This document shows, in pieces, positions 7,349 to 25,556 of a stretch of DNA of 64,000 nt. Under the pieces are notes generated by a model, which ran no database searches, had not been told where the DNA came from, and saw only the letters and a program-made list of their open reading frames with translations. Each line of letters begins with the position of its first letter. Position 1 is the stretch's first letter. The position numbers and the translations under genes were made by a program. The DNA is from an uncultured Arenicella sp. (GTDB lineage Bacteria > Pseudomonadota > Gammaproteobacteria > Arenicellales > Arenicellaceae): positions 1 to 64,000 of the forward strand of contig CALJWL010000037.1 of NCBI GenBank assembly GCA_937974565.1, written 5' to 3'.

Positions 7349-9298
7349 CTAATGTTTAGCCAGTTGCACCACCAGTTTGGATATATCGGTTTGTACTGAA
7401 TTCGTGAAGCTCGGAATATCATTCTCAATAGAATAATAATAATCGTAGAACGCATCTTCATCGACGTTAATAGCCAACAGTTGTAGACGGTGATAGTGAT
7501 AACGCTCGTCATTAACGTCATGCCCATGGGCAATATCCAATAACTGACGAGCAAACTCTAAGTCACCTTCGGCAAGTAAACGAGCAAAACGTTGCTCAAA
7601 ATCCAACTCTTGCTCTGGCGTTGATTCATCCACGAAGATTTCCGTATCAATTTCACTAAAAGATTCAGAAAACGACTCGCTATACTCGTCTTCACTCAAT
7701 GACGCATGGTGCGATATTGTCATCGTGTGCTGCGAATCGTTTTTTTCAGCCACTGCCTGACTCAGCGCTTCGTTAAACACGGTTGGTTGAAATTCTAATT
7801 TATCATTCTTACCGCCGAAATTAAGCGAATACCAAAGCCGTGTTAGGCGATCTCGCATCGCGAAACCTAATAACGTCAGGCCACCTAATGCGGCTAACAA
7901 CCAAAGGTACCAACGGCTAGAACCCTCCGCTTTGGGTTGTGGATCGGTTAAGCCCATCTCATCATTTACAGCGCCATTACTGGCTATAACCTCAATTGGC
8001 TTTGTTGCCTCTTGGCCGTTATTGTTAAGGCTGGGGTCAACACTCGATACGGTAAGCGATGAACTGCTTTGCACGGCCTTAGACCTTGCCAGCATGTCGG
8101 GGACAGGACTACCGTCAGCTTGAATAAAAGCTTTCAACTCCACTACTTGTGCTTCTAACACTTGAATTTGCTTATCTTTACGGCCTAATTGCTCAGTCAT
8201 GCTCGAAATAGTCTCGGACAATGACGAGATAATTTCTTTAGATTGATCGTCACTGGCAGAAACCAACACCCCCTCTGAACCGACCGCAGAGTCCAAACCA
8301 CTCAACTGAAACTGACCACTTACTGCGCCCTCAGAACGACGGTCTGAGCGTCTGGGCTCGCCTGATGGAATACCAGTTAAATCAGTTATGTCTGACTTTG
8401 TTGACTCATCAGCACTAACAACGCGCGTATTTTCTCGCTTTGCTAGCGATAAGTTGTCCAGCAAACGCTTAGCTTCTTGATCTGAAATGCTAGTGACGGC
8501 GACGGAACTGGGGATGGTGAGGAATGTACCAGCACGAAGGCTTTCGATACTTTTACTTGAAAAAGCCTGCGGGTTTGACTGATAGAGCGCCCACATCATT
8601 TGGTTGTTACTGGCATTCATTGCTGGGCTAATTCGCCTTGCCACACGCCATAAAGATTGACCGTCTAACACAGCGCCAAACTTTTCCGGTATTTGGCCAG
8701 CCTTGGCCCAGTCATACGGCCCCATTACCGAGCCGCTAACCACCTTACTCAGATTTTCATCAGCCTTATCAACACGAGCATCAGAAGAGAGTGTGGCGTT
8801 TCGTTGTGTACTTTGCTCGATATATCGCGGGTCACCCGTCGGCGATAAATTTAGCAACACCGTGAACTGTTTGCGAAACTCGTTACCGTTATCAATCAAA
8901 TTCAGAGAAAAGTTGAAGTATGGCTCGTTGACCGGTTCGCTCGATCTAATCAAGACTGACAGTTGCGAGTTCGCTCGGCTTAGCGTGGCTGTAAGTTCAC
9001 CATCGTTATCATCGTCAAGACGTTCAAGGTCTATTTTTAGAGTGTTTGGTGATTCAACATTATACAACGGTATTTCGACTCGCAATGGCTGGCCGATATA
9101 GGAGCGTGTTTCAACTCCGCCCACACCTAATGCGTAAGCCAAACTGGGCAACAGAAGACCAAATGCGAATACGCCACCCGAAAGCGCTTTGCGCACAGTA
9201 AGACTAAGACCGCTCAAAGAACGGCAAGGCAAGATCATATTATCAATGGTTACTACGCTAAACTTCTGACCCGTTGATTTAATCACTTGCAGTCTCAT
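7349..9298 (-). CDS. fimV: FimV-like pilus assembly / polar hub protein
   Basis: Begins with a long signal peptide ending at about SLAYA, followed directly by the FimV N-terminal motif LGVGGVETRSYIGQPLRVEI. A LysM-like FimV module (LDGQSLWRVARRI, then IESLRAGTFLTIPS) comes next, then a coiled coil (SLSETISSMTEQLGRKDKQI), one membrane helix (WYLWLLAALGGLTLLGFAM), an acidic cytoplasmic segment and a short TPR-like C-terminus. FimV organises polar type IV pilus and signalling machinery. At about 650 residues it is shorter than the Pseudomonas protein (over 900). The start is uncertain: 9361, 9298 and 9238 are all in frame, and 9238 gives the neatest signal peptide. Confidence 0.82.
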   Translation of the reverse strand: MRLQVIKSTGQKFSVVTIDNMILPCRSLSGLSLTVRKALSGGVFAFGLLLPSLAYALGVGGVETRSYIGQPLRVEIPLYNVESPNTLKIDLERLDDDNDGELTATLSRANSQLSVLIRSSEPVNEPYFNFSLNLIDNGNEFRKQFTVLLNLSPTGDPRYIEQSTQRNATLSSDARVDKADENLSKVVSGSVMGPYDWAKAGQIPEKFGAVLDGQSLWRVARRISPAMNASNNQMMWALYQSNPQAFSSKSIESLRAGTFLTIPSSVAVTSISDQEAKRLLDNLSLAKRENTRVVSADESTKSDITDLTGIPSGEPRRSDRRSEGAVSGQFQLSGLDSAVGSEGVLVSASDDQSKEIISSLSETISSMTEQLGRKDKQIQVLEAQVVELKAFIQADGSPVPDMLARSKAVQSSSSLTVSSVDPSLNNNGQEATKPIEVIASNGAVNDEMGLTDPQPKAEGSSRWYLWLLAALGGLTLLGFAMRDRLTRLWYSLNFGGKNDKLEFQPTVFNEALSQAVAEKNDSQHTMTISHHASLSEDEYSESFSESFSEIDTEIFVDESTPEQELDFEQRFARLLAEGDLEFARQLLDIAHGHDVNDERYHYHRLQLLAINVDEDAFYDYYYSIENDIPSFTNSVQTDISKLVVQLAKH

Positions 9299-9647
9299 TG
9301 ATCTGCTCACAATCCTTTTATTATTTTTTTTTGAGAGCCCCACGATCTCCACCCATACCAATATATCGTCTCTGCGCTAAAAACTTGGTTAGCTTTTAGC
9401 AAAATTTAAGCGAACCCCACTGTCATCTTTTAAGCCTGATTAGCTTATTTTCAGCGAATGCCTGCTCTGCCATAAAATTGACAGTAATCTAAACGAGGTA
9501 ATCTGACAATGCCTTTACAATAAAAAATGACCTTACATTACAAATATATACAAGCACTTCTTAATTTTATATAGCATAAATACAGTAGCGCTAATTTGCC
9601 ATTCTACTTATTGATCGCTTTGCCTGAAAAGTCCTTACATATTTACT

Positions 9648-10829
9648 TCAAGTCTTGCTAGCACGCTGCTCCAGTATCTCAACTGCTGGCAGCTTATTGC
9701 CTTCTAAGAACTCAAGAAAAGCACCACCGCCTGTTGAGATATAGGAAATTTTCTCAGCCACACCGTACTTATCAATGGCCGCCACTGTATCGCCACCACC
9801 CGCAACTGAGAACGCATCGGATTCAGCTATGGCATGCGCTAGTACTTTGGTTCCTTGACCAAATTGATCAAACTCAAAAACGCCAACTGGACCATTCCAC
9901 AGTATGGTGCCTGCGTCTTGCAACATACTTGCAAACTGGGCAGCCGTTTTAGGCCCAATATCGAACACCATGTCATCGTCAGCCACTTCGTTAACAGCCA
10001 AGGTGGTAGCGACCGCTGTTTCAGAGAACTCTTTACCACACACCACATCAACAGGCACCGGAATGTCGCCGTCAGTGGACTTAGCTTTATCTGTTAAGCG
10101 GTTGGCTTCATCCATTAAATCACTTTCGTATAATGACTTACCAACACCGTGGCCAGCGGCAGCGATAAACGTATTCGCTATCCCCCCGCCTACAATCAAT
10201 TGATCTACTTTCTCAGACAGAGTTTCCAGCACTGTAAGCTTGGTGGAAACTTTAGAACCGCCCACAATCGCCACGATCGGGCGCGCCGGGTTATCCAACG
10301 CCTTGGCCAGAGCGTCAAGCTCATTAGCTAACAGCGGCCCTGCGCATGCGACACTAGCATATTTAGCCACCCCGTGCGTGGAAGCTTGAGCGCGGTGAGC
10401 CGTGCCAAAGGCATCCATCACAAACACATCGCAAAGCGATGCCATGCGGCGCGCCAACTCATCATCGTTTGTCTTTTCACCAACGTTAAAGCGCACGTTT
10501 TCGCAAAGCACAACTTCACCAGCAGCGACATCAACGCCATTCAACCAATTCTGAGCGAGACGCACATCTTGCCCAAGTAGGCTGCCTAAATGGCGGGCCA
10601 CTGGAGCCAAAGAGAATTGGTCGTCATATTCGCCTTCAGTCGGTCTGCCGAGATGAGACATCAACATGACTTTTGCGCCTTTCTCAATCGCCAATTTAAT
10701 GCTTGGTAATGACGCGCGTATTCGGGCGTCATTACTTACTTGGCCATCTTTTAATGGCACATTCAAATCCAAACGAATTAATACTCGCTTGCCAGACAAC
10801 GTCTGGTCTTTCATTCTTAAAACTGCCAT
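9648..10829 (-). CDS. pgk: Phosphoglycerate kinase
   Basis: 393 residues, collinear with bacterial PGK. Visible motifs are [11 protein letters not shown] and [19 protein letters not shown] (substrate-binding N-domain), [27 protein letters not shown] (hinge and ATP side), [10 protein letters not shown], and [13 protein letters not shown] with the C-terminal [13 protein letters not shown]. It catalyses 1,3-bisphosphoglycerate plus ADP to 3-phosphoglycerate plus ATP. It starts 13 bases after the transketolase stop, so the two form an operon of central carbon metabolism. No gapA, epd or fba follows here. Confidence 0.97.
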   Translation of the reverse strand: MAVLRMKDQTLSGKRVLIRLDLNVPLKDGQVSNDARIRASLPSIKLAIEKGAKVMLMSHLGRPTEGEYDDQFSLAPVARHLGSLLGQDVRLAQNWLNGVDVAAGEVVLCENVRFNVGEKTNDDELARRMASLCDVFVMDAFGTAHRAQASTHGVAKYASVACAGPLLANELDALAKALDNPARPIVAIVGGSKVSTKLTVLETLSEKVDQLIVGGGIANTFIAAAGHGVGKSLYESDLMDEANRLTDKAKSTDGDIPVPVDVVCGKEFSETAVATTLAVNEVADDDMVFDIGPKTAAQFASMLQDAGTILWNGPVGVFEFDQFGQGTKVLAHAIAESDAFSVAGGGDTVAAIDKYGVAEKISYISTGGGAFLEFLEGNKLPAVEILEQRASKT

Positions 10830-10842
10830 ATTTCTGCCTTAA

Positions 10843-12843
10843 TTAAGCGAGTTTATTTACCGTAGCAATCACGTTTTCAACCGTGAAGCCGTAATGTTCA
10901 AACAATTGATTTGCCGGCGCAGATTCACCAAAGGTGGTCATGCCAATAATGGCCCCATGCAGGCCAACGTATTTGTACCAATAATCACTGATACCCGCTT
11001 CTAAGGCCACTCGCTTTGCCACACGGCTTGGTAACACTGACTCTTTATATTCAGCCGTTTGTGCATCAAAACGATCCGTTGACGGCATTGAAACTACACG
11101 CACAGCTTGGCCCGCATCGCTAAGCTGCACACTCGCATCGACGGCTAATGCAACCTCAGAGCCAGTAGCAATAAGAATCACATCCGGAATTCCTTCACAG
11201 TCTTTAAGCACGTAACCGCCCTTCTCAATATTTGCCAACTGAGCGGCATCGCGAGTTTGGTGTGCAAGGTTTTGCCGTGAGAAGATCAAACTGCTTGGTT
11301 GATCAGTGGCCTCTACGGCCACCTTCCATGCAACCAATGACTCAACCGCATCACACGGGCGCCAGACAGACATGTTTGGAATCAGACGTAGACTTGCTGC
11401 ATGTTCGATGGGTTGATGCGTGGGACCGTCTTCGCCCAGGCCAATGGAATCGTGAGTCAAAACATAAACCACCGGTTGTTTCATTAATGCAGACATGCGC
11501 ATACCATTACGCATGTAATCAGCGAAGACTAAAAAGGTGCCGCCGTAGGTTTTAAAACCGCCGTACAGCGAAATACCATTACAAATGGCCGCCATAGCGA
11601 ATTCTCGTACGCCAAAATACAAGTAATTACCAGAGGCATCTTGGGCGCTAATGCCTTTAGAATCACTCCATATCGTGTAATTTGAGCCAGCCAAATCCGC
11701 TGAGCCACCGATTAGTTCTGGCAATAATGGCCCCAATTCATTTAACGCATTCAAGCTGGCCTTTCGTGTGGCGAGGGTAGCGGCGGCTTGGTCAACCTGC
11801 TTAATCAGTTTATTGGTTTCTTCAACCCAATTGGCTGGCAACTCGCCATTAAGTCGTCGCGTGAACTCAGCGGCTTTTTCTGGGTTAGCAGCCGCGTAAG
11901 CATCAAATAAACTCTGCCACGCCTGTTCAGCACGGGCACCTTTGCCAGCGGCATTCCAAGCCGATTTAATGTCTTCTGGAACCACAAACGGCTCAGCATC
12001 CCAGCCCAAGCGCTCACGAACTAAGTTGATCTCATCAGCACCTAGTGGTGCGCCATGGCAACTTTCTGAACCTTCTTTGTTGGGAGACCCTTTTCCTATC
12101 ACTGTTTTACAACAGATCAAAGTCGGTTTGTTGGGCTCGGCTTTCGCTTGATTGATGGCTGTGATGAGTGCTTCAGCATCGTGGCCGTCAACATCGGCTA
12201 CCACGTGCCAGCCATACGATTCAAAACGCTTGGCAGTGTCATCGGTAAACCAACCTTCGACTTCGCCGTCAATGGAGATACCGTTGTCATCCCAAAACGC
12301 AACCAATTTTCCTAACTCCAATGTGCCCGCCAAAGAACACGCTTCGTGCGACACACCTTCCATCATGCAGCCATCTCCCATGAACACATAGGTATTGTGG
12401 TCGACAATGGCGTGTTCATTGGTATTAAATTGAGCCGCTAAGGTTTTCTCTGCAATGGCCATACCAACGGCATTAGCAATACCTTGACCTAGTGGCCCTG
12501 TAGTGGTTTCCACACCCGGCGTGTAGCCATATTCTGGGTGGCCTGGGGTTTTTGAATGCAGTTGCCTAAAGTTCTTAATGTCATCAGCGCTAACGTCATA
12601 GCCTGATAAGTGCAAGAGACTGTAAACAAGCATTGAACCATGACCGTTTGATAGCACAAAGCGGTCACGGTTTGGCCAATCCGGATTACCAGGGTTGTGG
12701 CTTAAGAAATCATTCCACAGCACTTCGGCTATATCCGCCATCCCCATGGGCGCACCCGGATGACCTGAATTGGCTTGTTGAACTGCATCGGCACTTAAAA
12801 CGCGAATGGCGTTGGCGAGTGATTGGCGGTTGGTCGATGACAT
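10843..12843 (-). CDS. tkt: Transketolase
   Basis: 666 residues, the standard bacterial length. The thiamine-diphosphate motif begins at [13 protein letters not shown] and continues through the [11 protein letters not shown] segment. N-terminal substrate residues lie in [11 protein letters not shown], the pyrimidine-domain glutamate in [12 protein letters not shown], and a conserved [20 protein letters not shown] block is present. Transfers two-carbon ketol units in the non-oxidative pentose phosphate pathway. First gene of the tkt-pgk unit. Confidence 0.97.
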   Translation of the reverse strand: MSSTNRQSLANAIRVLSADAVQQANSGHPGAPMGMADIAEVLWNDFLSHNPGNPDWPNRDRFVLSNGHGSMLVYSLLHLSGYDVSADDIKNFRQLHSKTPGHPEYGYTPGVETTTGPLGQGIANAVGMAIAEKTLAAQFNTNEHAIVDHNTYVFMGDGCMMEGVSHEACSLAGTLELGKLVAFWDDNGISIDGEVEGWFTDDTAKRFESYGWHVVADVDGHDAEALITAINQAKAEPNKPTLICCKTVIGKGSPNKEGSESCHGAPLGADEINLVRERLGWDAEPFVVPEDIKSAWNAAGKGARAEQAWQSLFDAYAAANPEKAAEFTRRLNGELPANWVEETNKLIKQVDQAAATLATRKASLNALNELGPLLPELIGGSADLAGSNYTIWSDSKGISAQDASGNYLYFGVREFAMAAICNGISLYGGFKTYGGTFLVFADYMRNGMRMSALMKQPVVYVLTHDSIGLGEDGPTHQPIEHAASLRLIPNMSVWRPCDAVESLVAWKVAVEATDQPSSLIFSRQNLAHQTRDAAQLANIEKGGYVLKDCEGIPDVILIATGSEVALAVDASVQLSDAGQAVRVVSMPSTDRFDAQTAEYKESVLPSRVAKRVALEAGISDYWYKYVGLHGAIIGMTTFGESAPANQLFEHYGFTVENVIATVNKLA

Positions 12844-13424
12844 CGAAAAGGCTCCGATTTTAATACAAGAGTTGGCGTTAAAGTGGCCGACCTACGACGC
12901 CCTGCTCAGCGTGGGTTTAATTCAACCTACAGCATAAGCTTTGCTTCGTTACACGACCTGAATTTGCCGTAATATAGCAAATCTACCCTTTAATTCCTCA
13001 GCCAAAATACGTTTTTCAAGATAAATAGGTGGCCTGCCTGCTTGTTAGTGGAGTCATGAATGCCAATTCAGCGTAATGGCTTAAATATCACTGCGTTTTC
13101 ATGCTCTGGTTTTTATTCCATCACCGACCAACACACCCACCTTAGTCGTGCCATTTATCATTGGTATCACCACTCATGTGCCGACCTTATTGGGCGTTGA
13201 GGCACCGAATCAAAGAGGCTGTGTCATGAATTATCTGATTTATTCGAGTTTCAAGATTATTCAAACAAGACACAAATTGCTTTAGTGACGTGCCTTTTTG
13301 GAGTGTCACGCTTTATGTTGCCGGCTCTGCGTTATTGCCACCAAGCCAATCGATGGCTAACCCATTTTTGAAAACACCTTGATTGGGTAACATGAAGGTT
13401 TCACCCACGGCCAACCATTGAACA
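12844..13424. other. Large gap with decayed coding traces
   Basis: No intact gene. The plus strand holds an interrupted ORF at 13060-13371, listed separately. On the minus strand, directly after chpC and in another frame, 36 codons run open to a stop at about 13320 and include FMLPNQGVFKNGLAIDWL. This lacks a start codon and was not recognised. Together these suggest decayed coding sequence rather than a pure regulatory region. Confidence 0.4.
13060..13371 (+). pseudogene. Candidate small gene interrupted by TGA
   Basis: A GTGGAG ribosome binding site (13048-13053) lies six bases before an ATG. The frame runs 46 codons to a TGA at 13198, then continues open for 56 more codons to a TGA at 13369. 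The second part reads like coding sequence (KRLCHELSDLFEFQDYS and CLFGVSRFMLPALRYCH). The protein is not recognised. It may be a broken gene, a 46-residue protein followed by chance open frame, or all chance. Confidence 0.28.
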
Positions 13425-13913
13425 TTAAAAATATGAGAACGCCACCGCAATAGCCGTGAGCTTAGGCACAATAAAGGCTTGTTCATCTATCTCGATCACG
13501 GCATCAACGTAGCGTCTGTCTACGCCATCGGGAGCGTCGGCGAAGCTTAAATTAGGCTCTATGGAAACTTGCTGAACATCACCATGGCACAATAAGGCTG
13601 AGTAAGCTTTTCTCGCAGCACCAGGGATGGGGTTTAACACCACTAAAAGCTCATTGCCCGTTTCTTTTTCTTCCTTTTTGGCTTTTTCTTTATTACTGTC
13701 AGTGGGGGTTGCAAATGCATGTAAGCCACCAAAGTCCATCACTGGCAAACGCTGATTACGCCAATTAACGTGGCCCTGCATCCACTGCGCAGGCGCTGAT
13801 TCTAGGCCTTCGATCACAGGCTTGGCCACCACTTCGGCAACGCATTCTATTGGCAGCAAAAGCGGCCTTGGGTTTGTCGGCAAGATATAACAGTCTAAAG
13901 ATTGCGAACTCAT
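13425..13913 (-). CDS. chpC: CheW-like coupling protein, ChpC type
   Basis: 162 residues with a CheW domain. The N-terminal beta region reads LLLPIECVAEVVAKP, and the WMQGHVNWRNQRLPVMDF segment corresponds to the CheW motif usually written GxxxxRGxxxPVxDL. A lysine- and glutamate-rich loop (about residues 73-86) interrupts the domain. It starts 15 bases after chpA, the same position that chpC holds in the Pseudomonas cluster. It probably couples an additional receptor, or a pilus component, to the ChpA kinase. Confidence 0.85.
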   Translation of the reverse strand: MSSQSLDCYILPTNPRPLLLPIECVAEVVAKPVIEGLESAPAQWMQGHVNWRNQRLPVMDFGGLHAFATPTDSNKEKAKKEEKETGNELLVVLNPIPGAARKAYSALLCHGDVQQVSIEPNLSFADAPDGVDRRYVDAVIEIDEQAFIVPKLTAIAVAFSYF

Positions 13914-13928
13914 AATTATTTTCTATTG

Positions 13929-21530
<7,602 letters not shown>

Positions 21531-21640
21531 ATCGGGTCTCGGTATTCGTTCAAATTTCTTAGCGGCGGCGTCAAAGCGCGTTGCCAGCTAAGCTTACTAC
21601 TGCTAACTAAGGCAGTTAACCAAATGCTCAATCGCACTGT

Positions 21641-23821
21641 TTAATTGGCTGGCAGTTTAAATCGAGAAACAGACGTTTCCAGATCTTTCGCAAGCTCCAA
21701 CAATTTCGCAATTGAATTAGCAGAGTCTTGTGCTTTACGTGATGTCTCAGTAGAGGAGTCACTCACCTGCGTTACTTGTTGCGATACTTGAGTTACTGTT
21801 TCGGCATGCTCATTTGAACCTTTTGAAATGCCTTCCACCAGTTCTGACAGTTTCTTAGACGCAGTTTCAATTTCGGCCAGTGCCGTACCCGCGGAGTCAG
21901 CAACGCGTGTACCACTAACCACTTGTTGCGTTGCTTTTTCCATCGACAATACTGCATCGTTCGTATCATTTTGAATGGTGGATACCAGTTCCGCAATTTT
22001 CTTTGTTGCTTCAGTAGAACGTTCCGCCAGGCTTTGCACTTCGTCCGACACCACCGCAAAACCGCGACCGGCTTCACCGGCCATAGACGCCTGAATCGCC
22101 GCGTTTAACGACAAGATATTTGTCTGTTCCGCAATGTCATCAATCAATGCTACGATATCCCCAATGCGCTGTGACGACTCACCTAGACGCTTAATTCTTT
22201 TAGAGGTTTCTTGAATCTGTTCACGCATATCCTCCATGCCTGAGATGGTATCACGCACCGCTTGTGCGCCGCGCTCGGCCACTTGCATTGATTCAGCCGC
22301 CATAAACGACGATGAATTCGCCTGTTCAGACATCACACGCATACTTTCTGATACTTGTTGCATCAGTTGTGCAGCGCTGGAGATTTCTTGCGCCTGACTG
22401 GCGTTGGATTGCGATACTGCTTGCGCGTTCGACACCGCCAACTCTGATTCGTTTGCCACCTCAATAGAAGCACGGTTAATTTGCGATACCAGTTCACGCA
22501 TCTCAATCACCGCGAAGTTCACAGAGTCAGCAATCGCCCCGGTAATTTGGTCAGTCACCTCGGCCTCAACCGTCAAGTCACCGTCCGCCAGTGCGCTCAT
22601 CTCATCCAGCAATTTTAAAATAGATTCTTGTTGGTCCGCTAACGTTTCCTCTAGACCTGCATCACGACTGGAGAGTTGCGTCGCACGTGCTTGCGAGAAT
22701 TTCCAAAGGCAGAGAATACCTAATGCAGCAAGCACCAATGGTAAAACAATTGACAAGTTTGAAATCAGTTGCAGGTTTGAGCTTTGGTTACTCGCGGCGC
22801 CTACCGATTCAATTAAGTTGCGGTTACTCTCAAGCATTTTTTGTAAATTCGCACGTGAATCAGCCAGCGTACCTACTCGGTCACCTAATGTAGCAAGACG
22901 AGATTCAATACCTGAATATTGCTCACGCAAAGGCTCAGCGGCCGTGCCGACCACGTCTGCTGAATTACTTACAATGCGGCCCAATGATTCTTGTAAGCGC
23001 CCCATGAAGCCATTCACTCGGTCTAATGACTCTTGCAAATTGACGTTGGGTCGAAAAAAGCGCGGCATATCACCAATCATGGTGCCAAGAATACCATTCA
23101 GATTCGACGCCTCTGACGTCAGATACAAATACTTGTCTTTCGCTTCACGTGAGACTTTTTTTCTACCTTCAATGGCCACGGAATTCACAAAGCCTATAGA
23201 ATCCCCTAAGGTGCGAGTCAATTGGTCTGTGGTCGCATTAACATCTCGTTTAGCTGCCGTGACATCATCCTTAGTAAGCAGAAACTGTTCGCTATCTGCC
23301 TTGTAAGCAGCGAATTTATTCTGTACATCAGCGTTAAACGCACCATTACCAAATAGCATCGCTGCAATCTTGCCGGGCAATGCGCTTTCTGCCGTCAAAG
23401 CTTGAACAGCCACTTCGACATCTTGAACGTTTTTCGTGATGGGGTCGAACGAACCGTTCTGCGTCAAAGCTTGAGCGGCAACTGACGTTGCTAGATTCGC
23501 CTTATTTGCGGCATTAATGCCTTTATCAACACGGCTTTTTTGCACCGTAACAGCGGGCGACAAAATTAAGGTGGATGCCAGCGCCAACGCAAACATCAAC
23601 ACTGTTAGAATCAACCACCCGCGGCCTGTAGAAGGAGTGGCCTCAGCAAGCGCGGCGGCAGGCACGACCTCATCATCAAATCCGTCAAGGTCTTCCATGG
23701 CATCGAGTTCAGCCGCTTCCGCTTCGTAAAGCGCCTCAAGCTCCTCCATCGATTCATCCGAGATACTGTCCAGATCAAGAAAATCGTTATCTGATTGCTT
23801 TGGATCACTCATGCTTTCCAC
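21641..23821 (-). CDS. pilJ: PilJ methyl-accepting chemotaxis receptor
   Basis: 726 residues. An unusual acidic cytoplasmic N-terminus (about 65 residues) precedes TM1 (WLILTVLMFALALASTLIL). A periplasmic region of about 265 residues follows, then TM2 (LSIVLPLVLAALGILCLW, near 355), a HAMP-like linker and the MCP signalling hairpin. The hairpin tip reads IAEQTNILSLNAAIQASMAG, followed by EAGRGFAVVSDEV, the conserved CheA/CheW contact region. PilJ senses surface contact or pilin state and feeds ChpA. Starts at 23821 and 23812 are both possible. Third gene downstream of pilG, in the classical order. Confidence 0.94.
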   Translation of the reverse strand: MESMSDPKQSDNDFLDLDSISDESMEELEALYEAEAAELDAMEDLDGFDDEVVPAAALAEATPSTGRGWLILTVLMFALALASTLILSPAVTVQKSRVDKGINAANKANLATSVAAQALTQNGSFDPITKNVQDVEVAVQALTAESALPGKIAAMLFGNGAFNADVQNKFAAYKADSEQFLLTKDDVTAAKRDVNATTDQLTRTLGDSIGFVNSVAIEGRKKVSREAKDKYLYLTSEASNLNGILGTMIGDMPRFFRPNVNLQESLDRVNGFMGRLQESLGRIVSNSADVVGTAAEPLREQYSGIESRLATLGDRVGTLADSRANLQKMLESNRNLIESVGAASNQSSNLQLISNLSIVLPLVLAALGILCLWKFSQARATQLSSRDAGLEETLADQQESILKLLDEMSALADGDLTVEAEVTDQITGAIADSVNFAVIEMRELVSQINRASIEVANESELAVSNAQAVSQSNASQAQEISSAAQLMQQVSESMRVMSEQANSSSFMAAESMQVAERGAQAVRDTISGMEDMREQIQETSKRIKRLGESSQRIGDIVALIDDIAEQTNILSLNAAIQASMAGEAGRGFAVVSDEVQSLAERSTEATKKIAELVSTIQNDTNDAVLSMEKATQQVVSGTRVADSAGTALAEIETASKKLSELVEGISKGSNEHAETVTQVSQQVTQVSDSSTETSRKAQDSANSIAKLLELAKDLETSVSRFKLPAN

Positions 23822-24066
23822 CTTTAAATTGTGTTGACCGCTCTATTCACTTTGGCGGCCTGTTTTTACGACGAAATTTTATTCACGAATGTTTAACGCA
23901 TAACAACGGCATTAAAGTATCGCGATTACCATCTTCATGAGCTTCGGTTGCTTGGCGTACGATTGATCGCCAAAACGTGAAACCCTACTTCTTAATTCTT
24001 ACTGCGTATAAATCTTTCGTATGAAAGATATTGGCTGTTTGTGATTTTATCAAGCTAAGCCATTGG

Positions 24067-24609
24067 CTACTGAACTTCTCGAAATTGCTCTGCAGCGAGC
24101 AGCTTGTTGACATCAAGGCGAAACCACTTCTGGCCATCAGCTTGATAGCCCTCTTCCACGAATGGCCCCAAACCATCCACCATATCAAGAGAACCCTCTA
24201 AATCTTCAATTTTATTTATTTCATCAAAATATCGAAAACCAATCACGCGACTGACTAACAGCGCGCTCTGTGCGGCTGCGTCGTTAAGCAACAACAGATG
24301 ACCTTTATTCGTTTGAATAGGCCGACCAAAGCCAGCAAATATCGATAAATCTGTTACTGAATACAACACGCCCTTGGAGTTAATTAAGCCCCGTAACCAG
24401 TTTTTGGTTTGTGGAATAACCATCAAGTTTTCACACGTTGAGACCTCTTTTACATCGCGCGCGTCGCAGTAGAAATTCACGCCATTCACAACGTAGGCGA
24501 TATTTTTGACGCCAGCAGACTGAGTTGAATACGTTAAACCTTGCGCAGCAAGTTCTACCGCGGCATCGCGCATACTACTCAGTAATTCAAATGGTGCGTT
24601 TTCAGCCAT
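24067..24609 (-). CDS. pilI: PilI CheW-like coupling protein
   Basis: 180 residues with one CheW domain (IAYVVNGVNFYCDARDVKEV near residue 36; the motif GLINSKGVLYSVTDL near 75). It should link the PilJ receptor to the ChpA kinase. Position between pilH and pilJ agrees with the Pseudomonas gene order. Its upstream gap is about 100 bases and its downstream gap to pilJ about 245 bases, with no clear terminator in either. Confidence 0.9.
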   Translation of the reverse strand: MAENAPFELLSSMRDAAVELAAQGLTYSTQSAGVKNIAYVVNGVNFYCDARDVKEVSTCENLMVIPQTKNWLRGLINSKGVLYSVTDLSIFAGFGRPIQTNKGHLLLLNDAAAQSALLVSRVIGFRYFDEINKIEDLEGSLDMVDGLGPFVEEGYQADGQKWFRLDVNKLLAAEQFREVQ

Positions 24610-24710
24610 AATAATCTCTTAACAATGGACACTCTCACTAGACCAGCGCACTGAGTGCGTTAGTCATCGCTGCTATTATAATTGTCATTAAATTAGATTC
24701 AATAAACCAA

Positions 24711-25079
24711 CTATTGCAGTAGTGATCGAAGCTTGCTCAACAGCAGCTTAGGGTTGGCCGGCTTAACCACGTAGTCAATAGCACCTTGACGCTCAGCCCA
24801 CACGCGGTCGGTTTCTTGTGACTTGGAGCTTAAAATCAACACAGGAATAGCCGCCGTTTCAGGCGCACGAGAAATAGCACGTGTGGCCTGAAAACCATTC
24901 ATTTCAGGCATCACCACATCCATCAAAATGCAATCTGGCTTTATGCGTTTTGCCGCTTCAATACCATCTTTACCGGACGGTGCGTATTCGACGTTATAAC
25001 CACCGTGATCAAGAATGTTTTTCACGTAGAGGAAATCTGTTTTTGAGTCATCGACGACAAGAATTGTTTTATTCGACAT
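24711..25079 (-). CDS. pilH: PilH single-domain response regulator
   Basis: 122 residues, a bare CheY-like receiver. The acidic pair is Asp10-Asp11 (VVDDSKTD), the phospho-acceptor Asp54 (CILMDVVMPEMNGFQ), the switch Ser in LILSSKS and the conserved lysine in YVVKPANPK. In Pil-Chp systems PilH favours pilus retraction or acts as a phosphate sink. It follows pilG by about 70 bases. Confidence 0.92.
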   Translation of the reverse strand: MSNKTILVVDDSKTDFLYVKNILDHGGYNVEYAPSGKDGIEAAKRIKPDCILMDVVMPEMNGFQATRAISRAPETAAIPVLILSSKSQETDRVWAERQGAIDYVVKPANPKLLLSKLRSLLQ

Positions 25080-25151
25080 GTTGATATTCGAGACAGTTCG
25101 TTAAATAAGAATTTAGTTGTTTGTACACATTCATTTTAGTTTGATCAGCAA

Positions 25152-25556
25152 TCAGACATAACGATGGATTGCTTCTAGCAATTCGCTCTTGGTGAACGGC
25201 TTGTTGATGTGTTGCTCAGACCCCGCAACACGACCGCGCGCCCGATCAAACAGACTGTCTTTACTGGACAGCATAATCACCGGCGTATTACGAAAGTAGC
25301 TGTTATTTTTAATCAACTTGCAAGTTTGATAGCCGTCTAAGCGGGGCATCATAATATCCACAAAAATAATATCTGGCCTAGTGTCAGTAATGACCGACAT
25401 GGCTTCAAAACCATTGGTAGCAGTGAACACTTCGTATCCCTCCTTCTTAAGAATGGTTTCGGCAGTCATGCGAATGGTGTTACTGTCATCGATTACCATG
25501 ACTTTAGCGCTTGGCTTGCCCGAATCTGACGCTACCGATTGAGAATTTTCTGACAT
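25152..25556 (-). CDS. pilG: PilG single-domain response regulator
   Basis: 134 residues, a CheY-like receiver with a 16-residue N-terminal extension. The acidic pair is Asp23-Asp24, the phospho-acceptor Asp67 (IIFVDIMMPRLDGYQ), the switch Ser in IMLSSKDS and the lysine in HINKPFTKSE. PilG drives pilus extension and, in Pseudomonas, cAMP production through FimV. First gene of the chemosensory cluster, so the promoter should lie just above 25556. Confidence 0.93.
   Translation of the reverse strand: MSENSQSVASDSGKPSAKVMVIDDSNTIRMTAETILKKEGYEVFTATNGFEAMSVITDTRPDIIFVDIMMPRLDGYQTCKLIKNNSYFRNTPVIMLSSKDSLFDRARGRVAGSEQHINKPFTKSELLEAIHRYV

Noticed and set aside
22404-23306. A 300-codon ORF antisense to pilJ
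   Set aside because: pilJ is unambiguous on the other strand; the antisense frame has Ser- and Arg-rich composition typical of a shadow frame.
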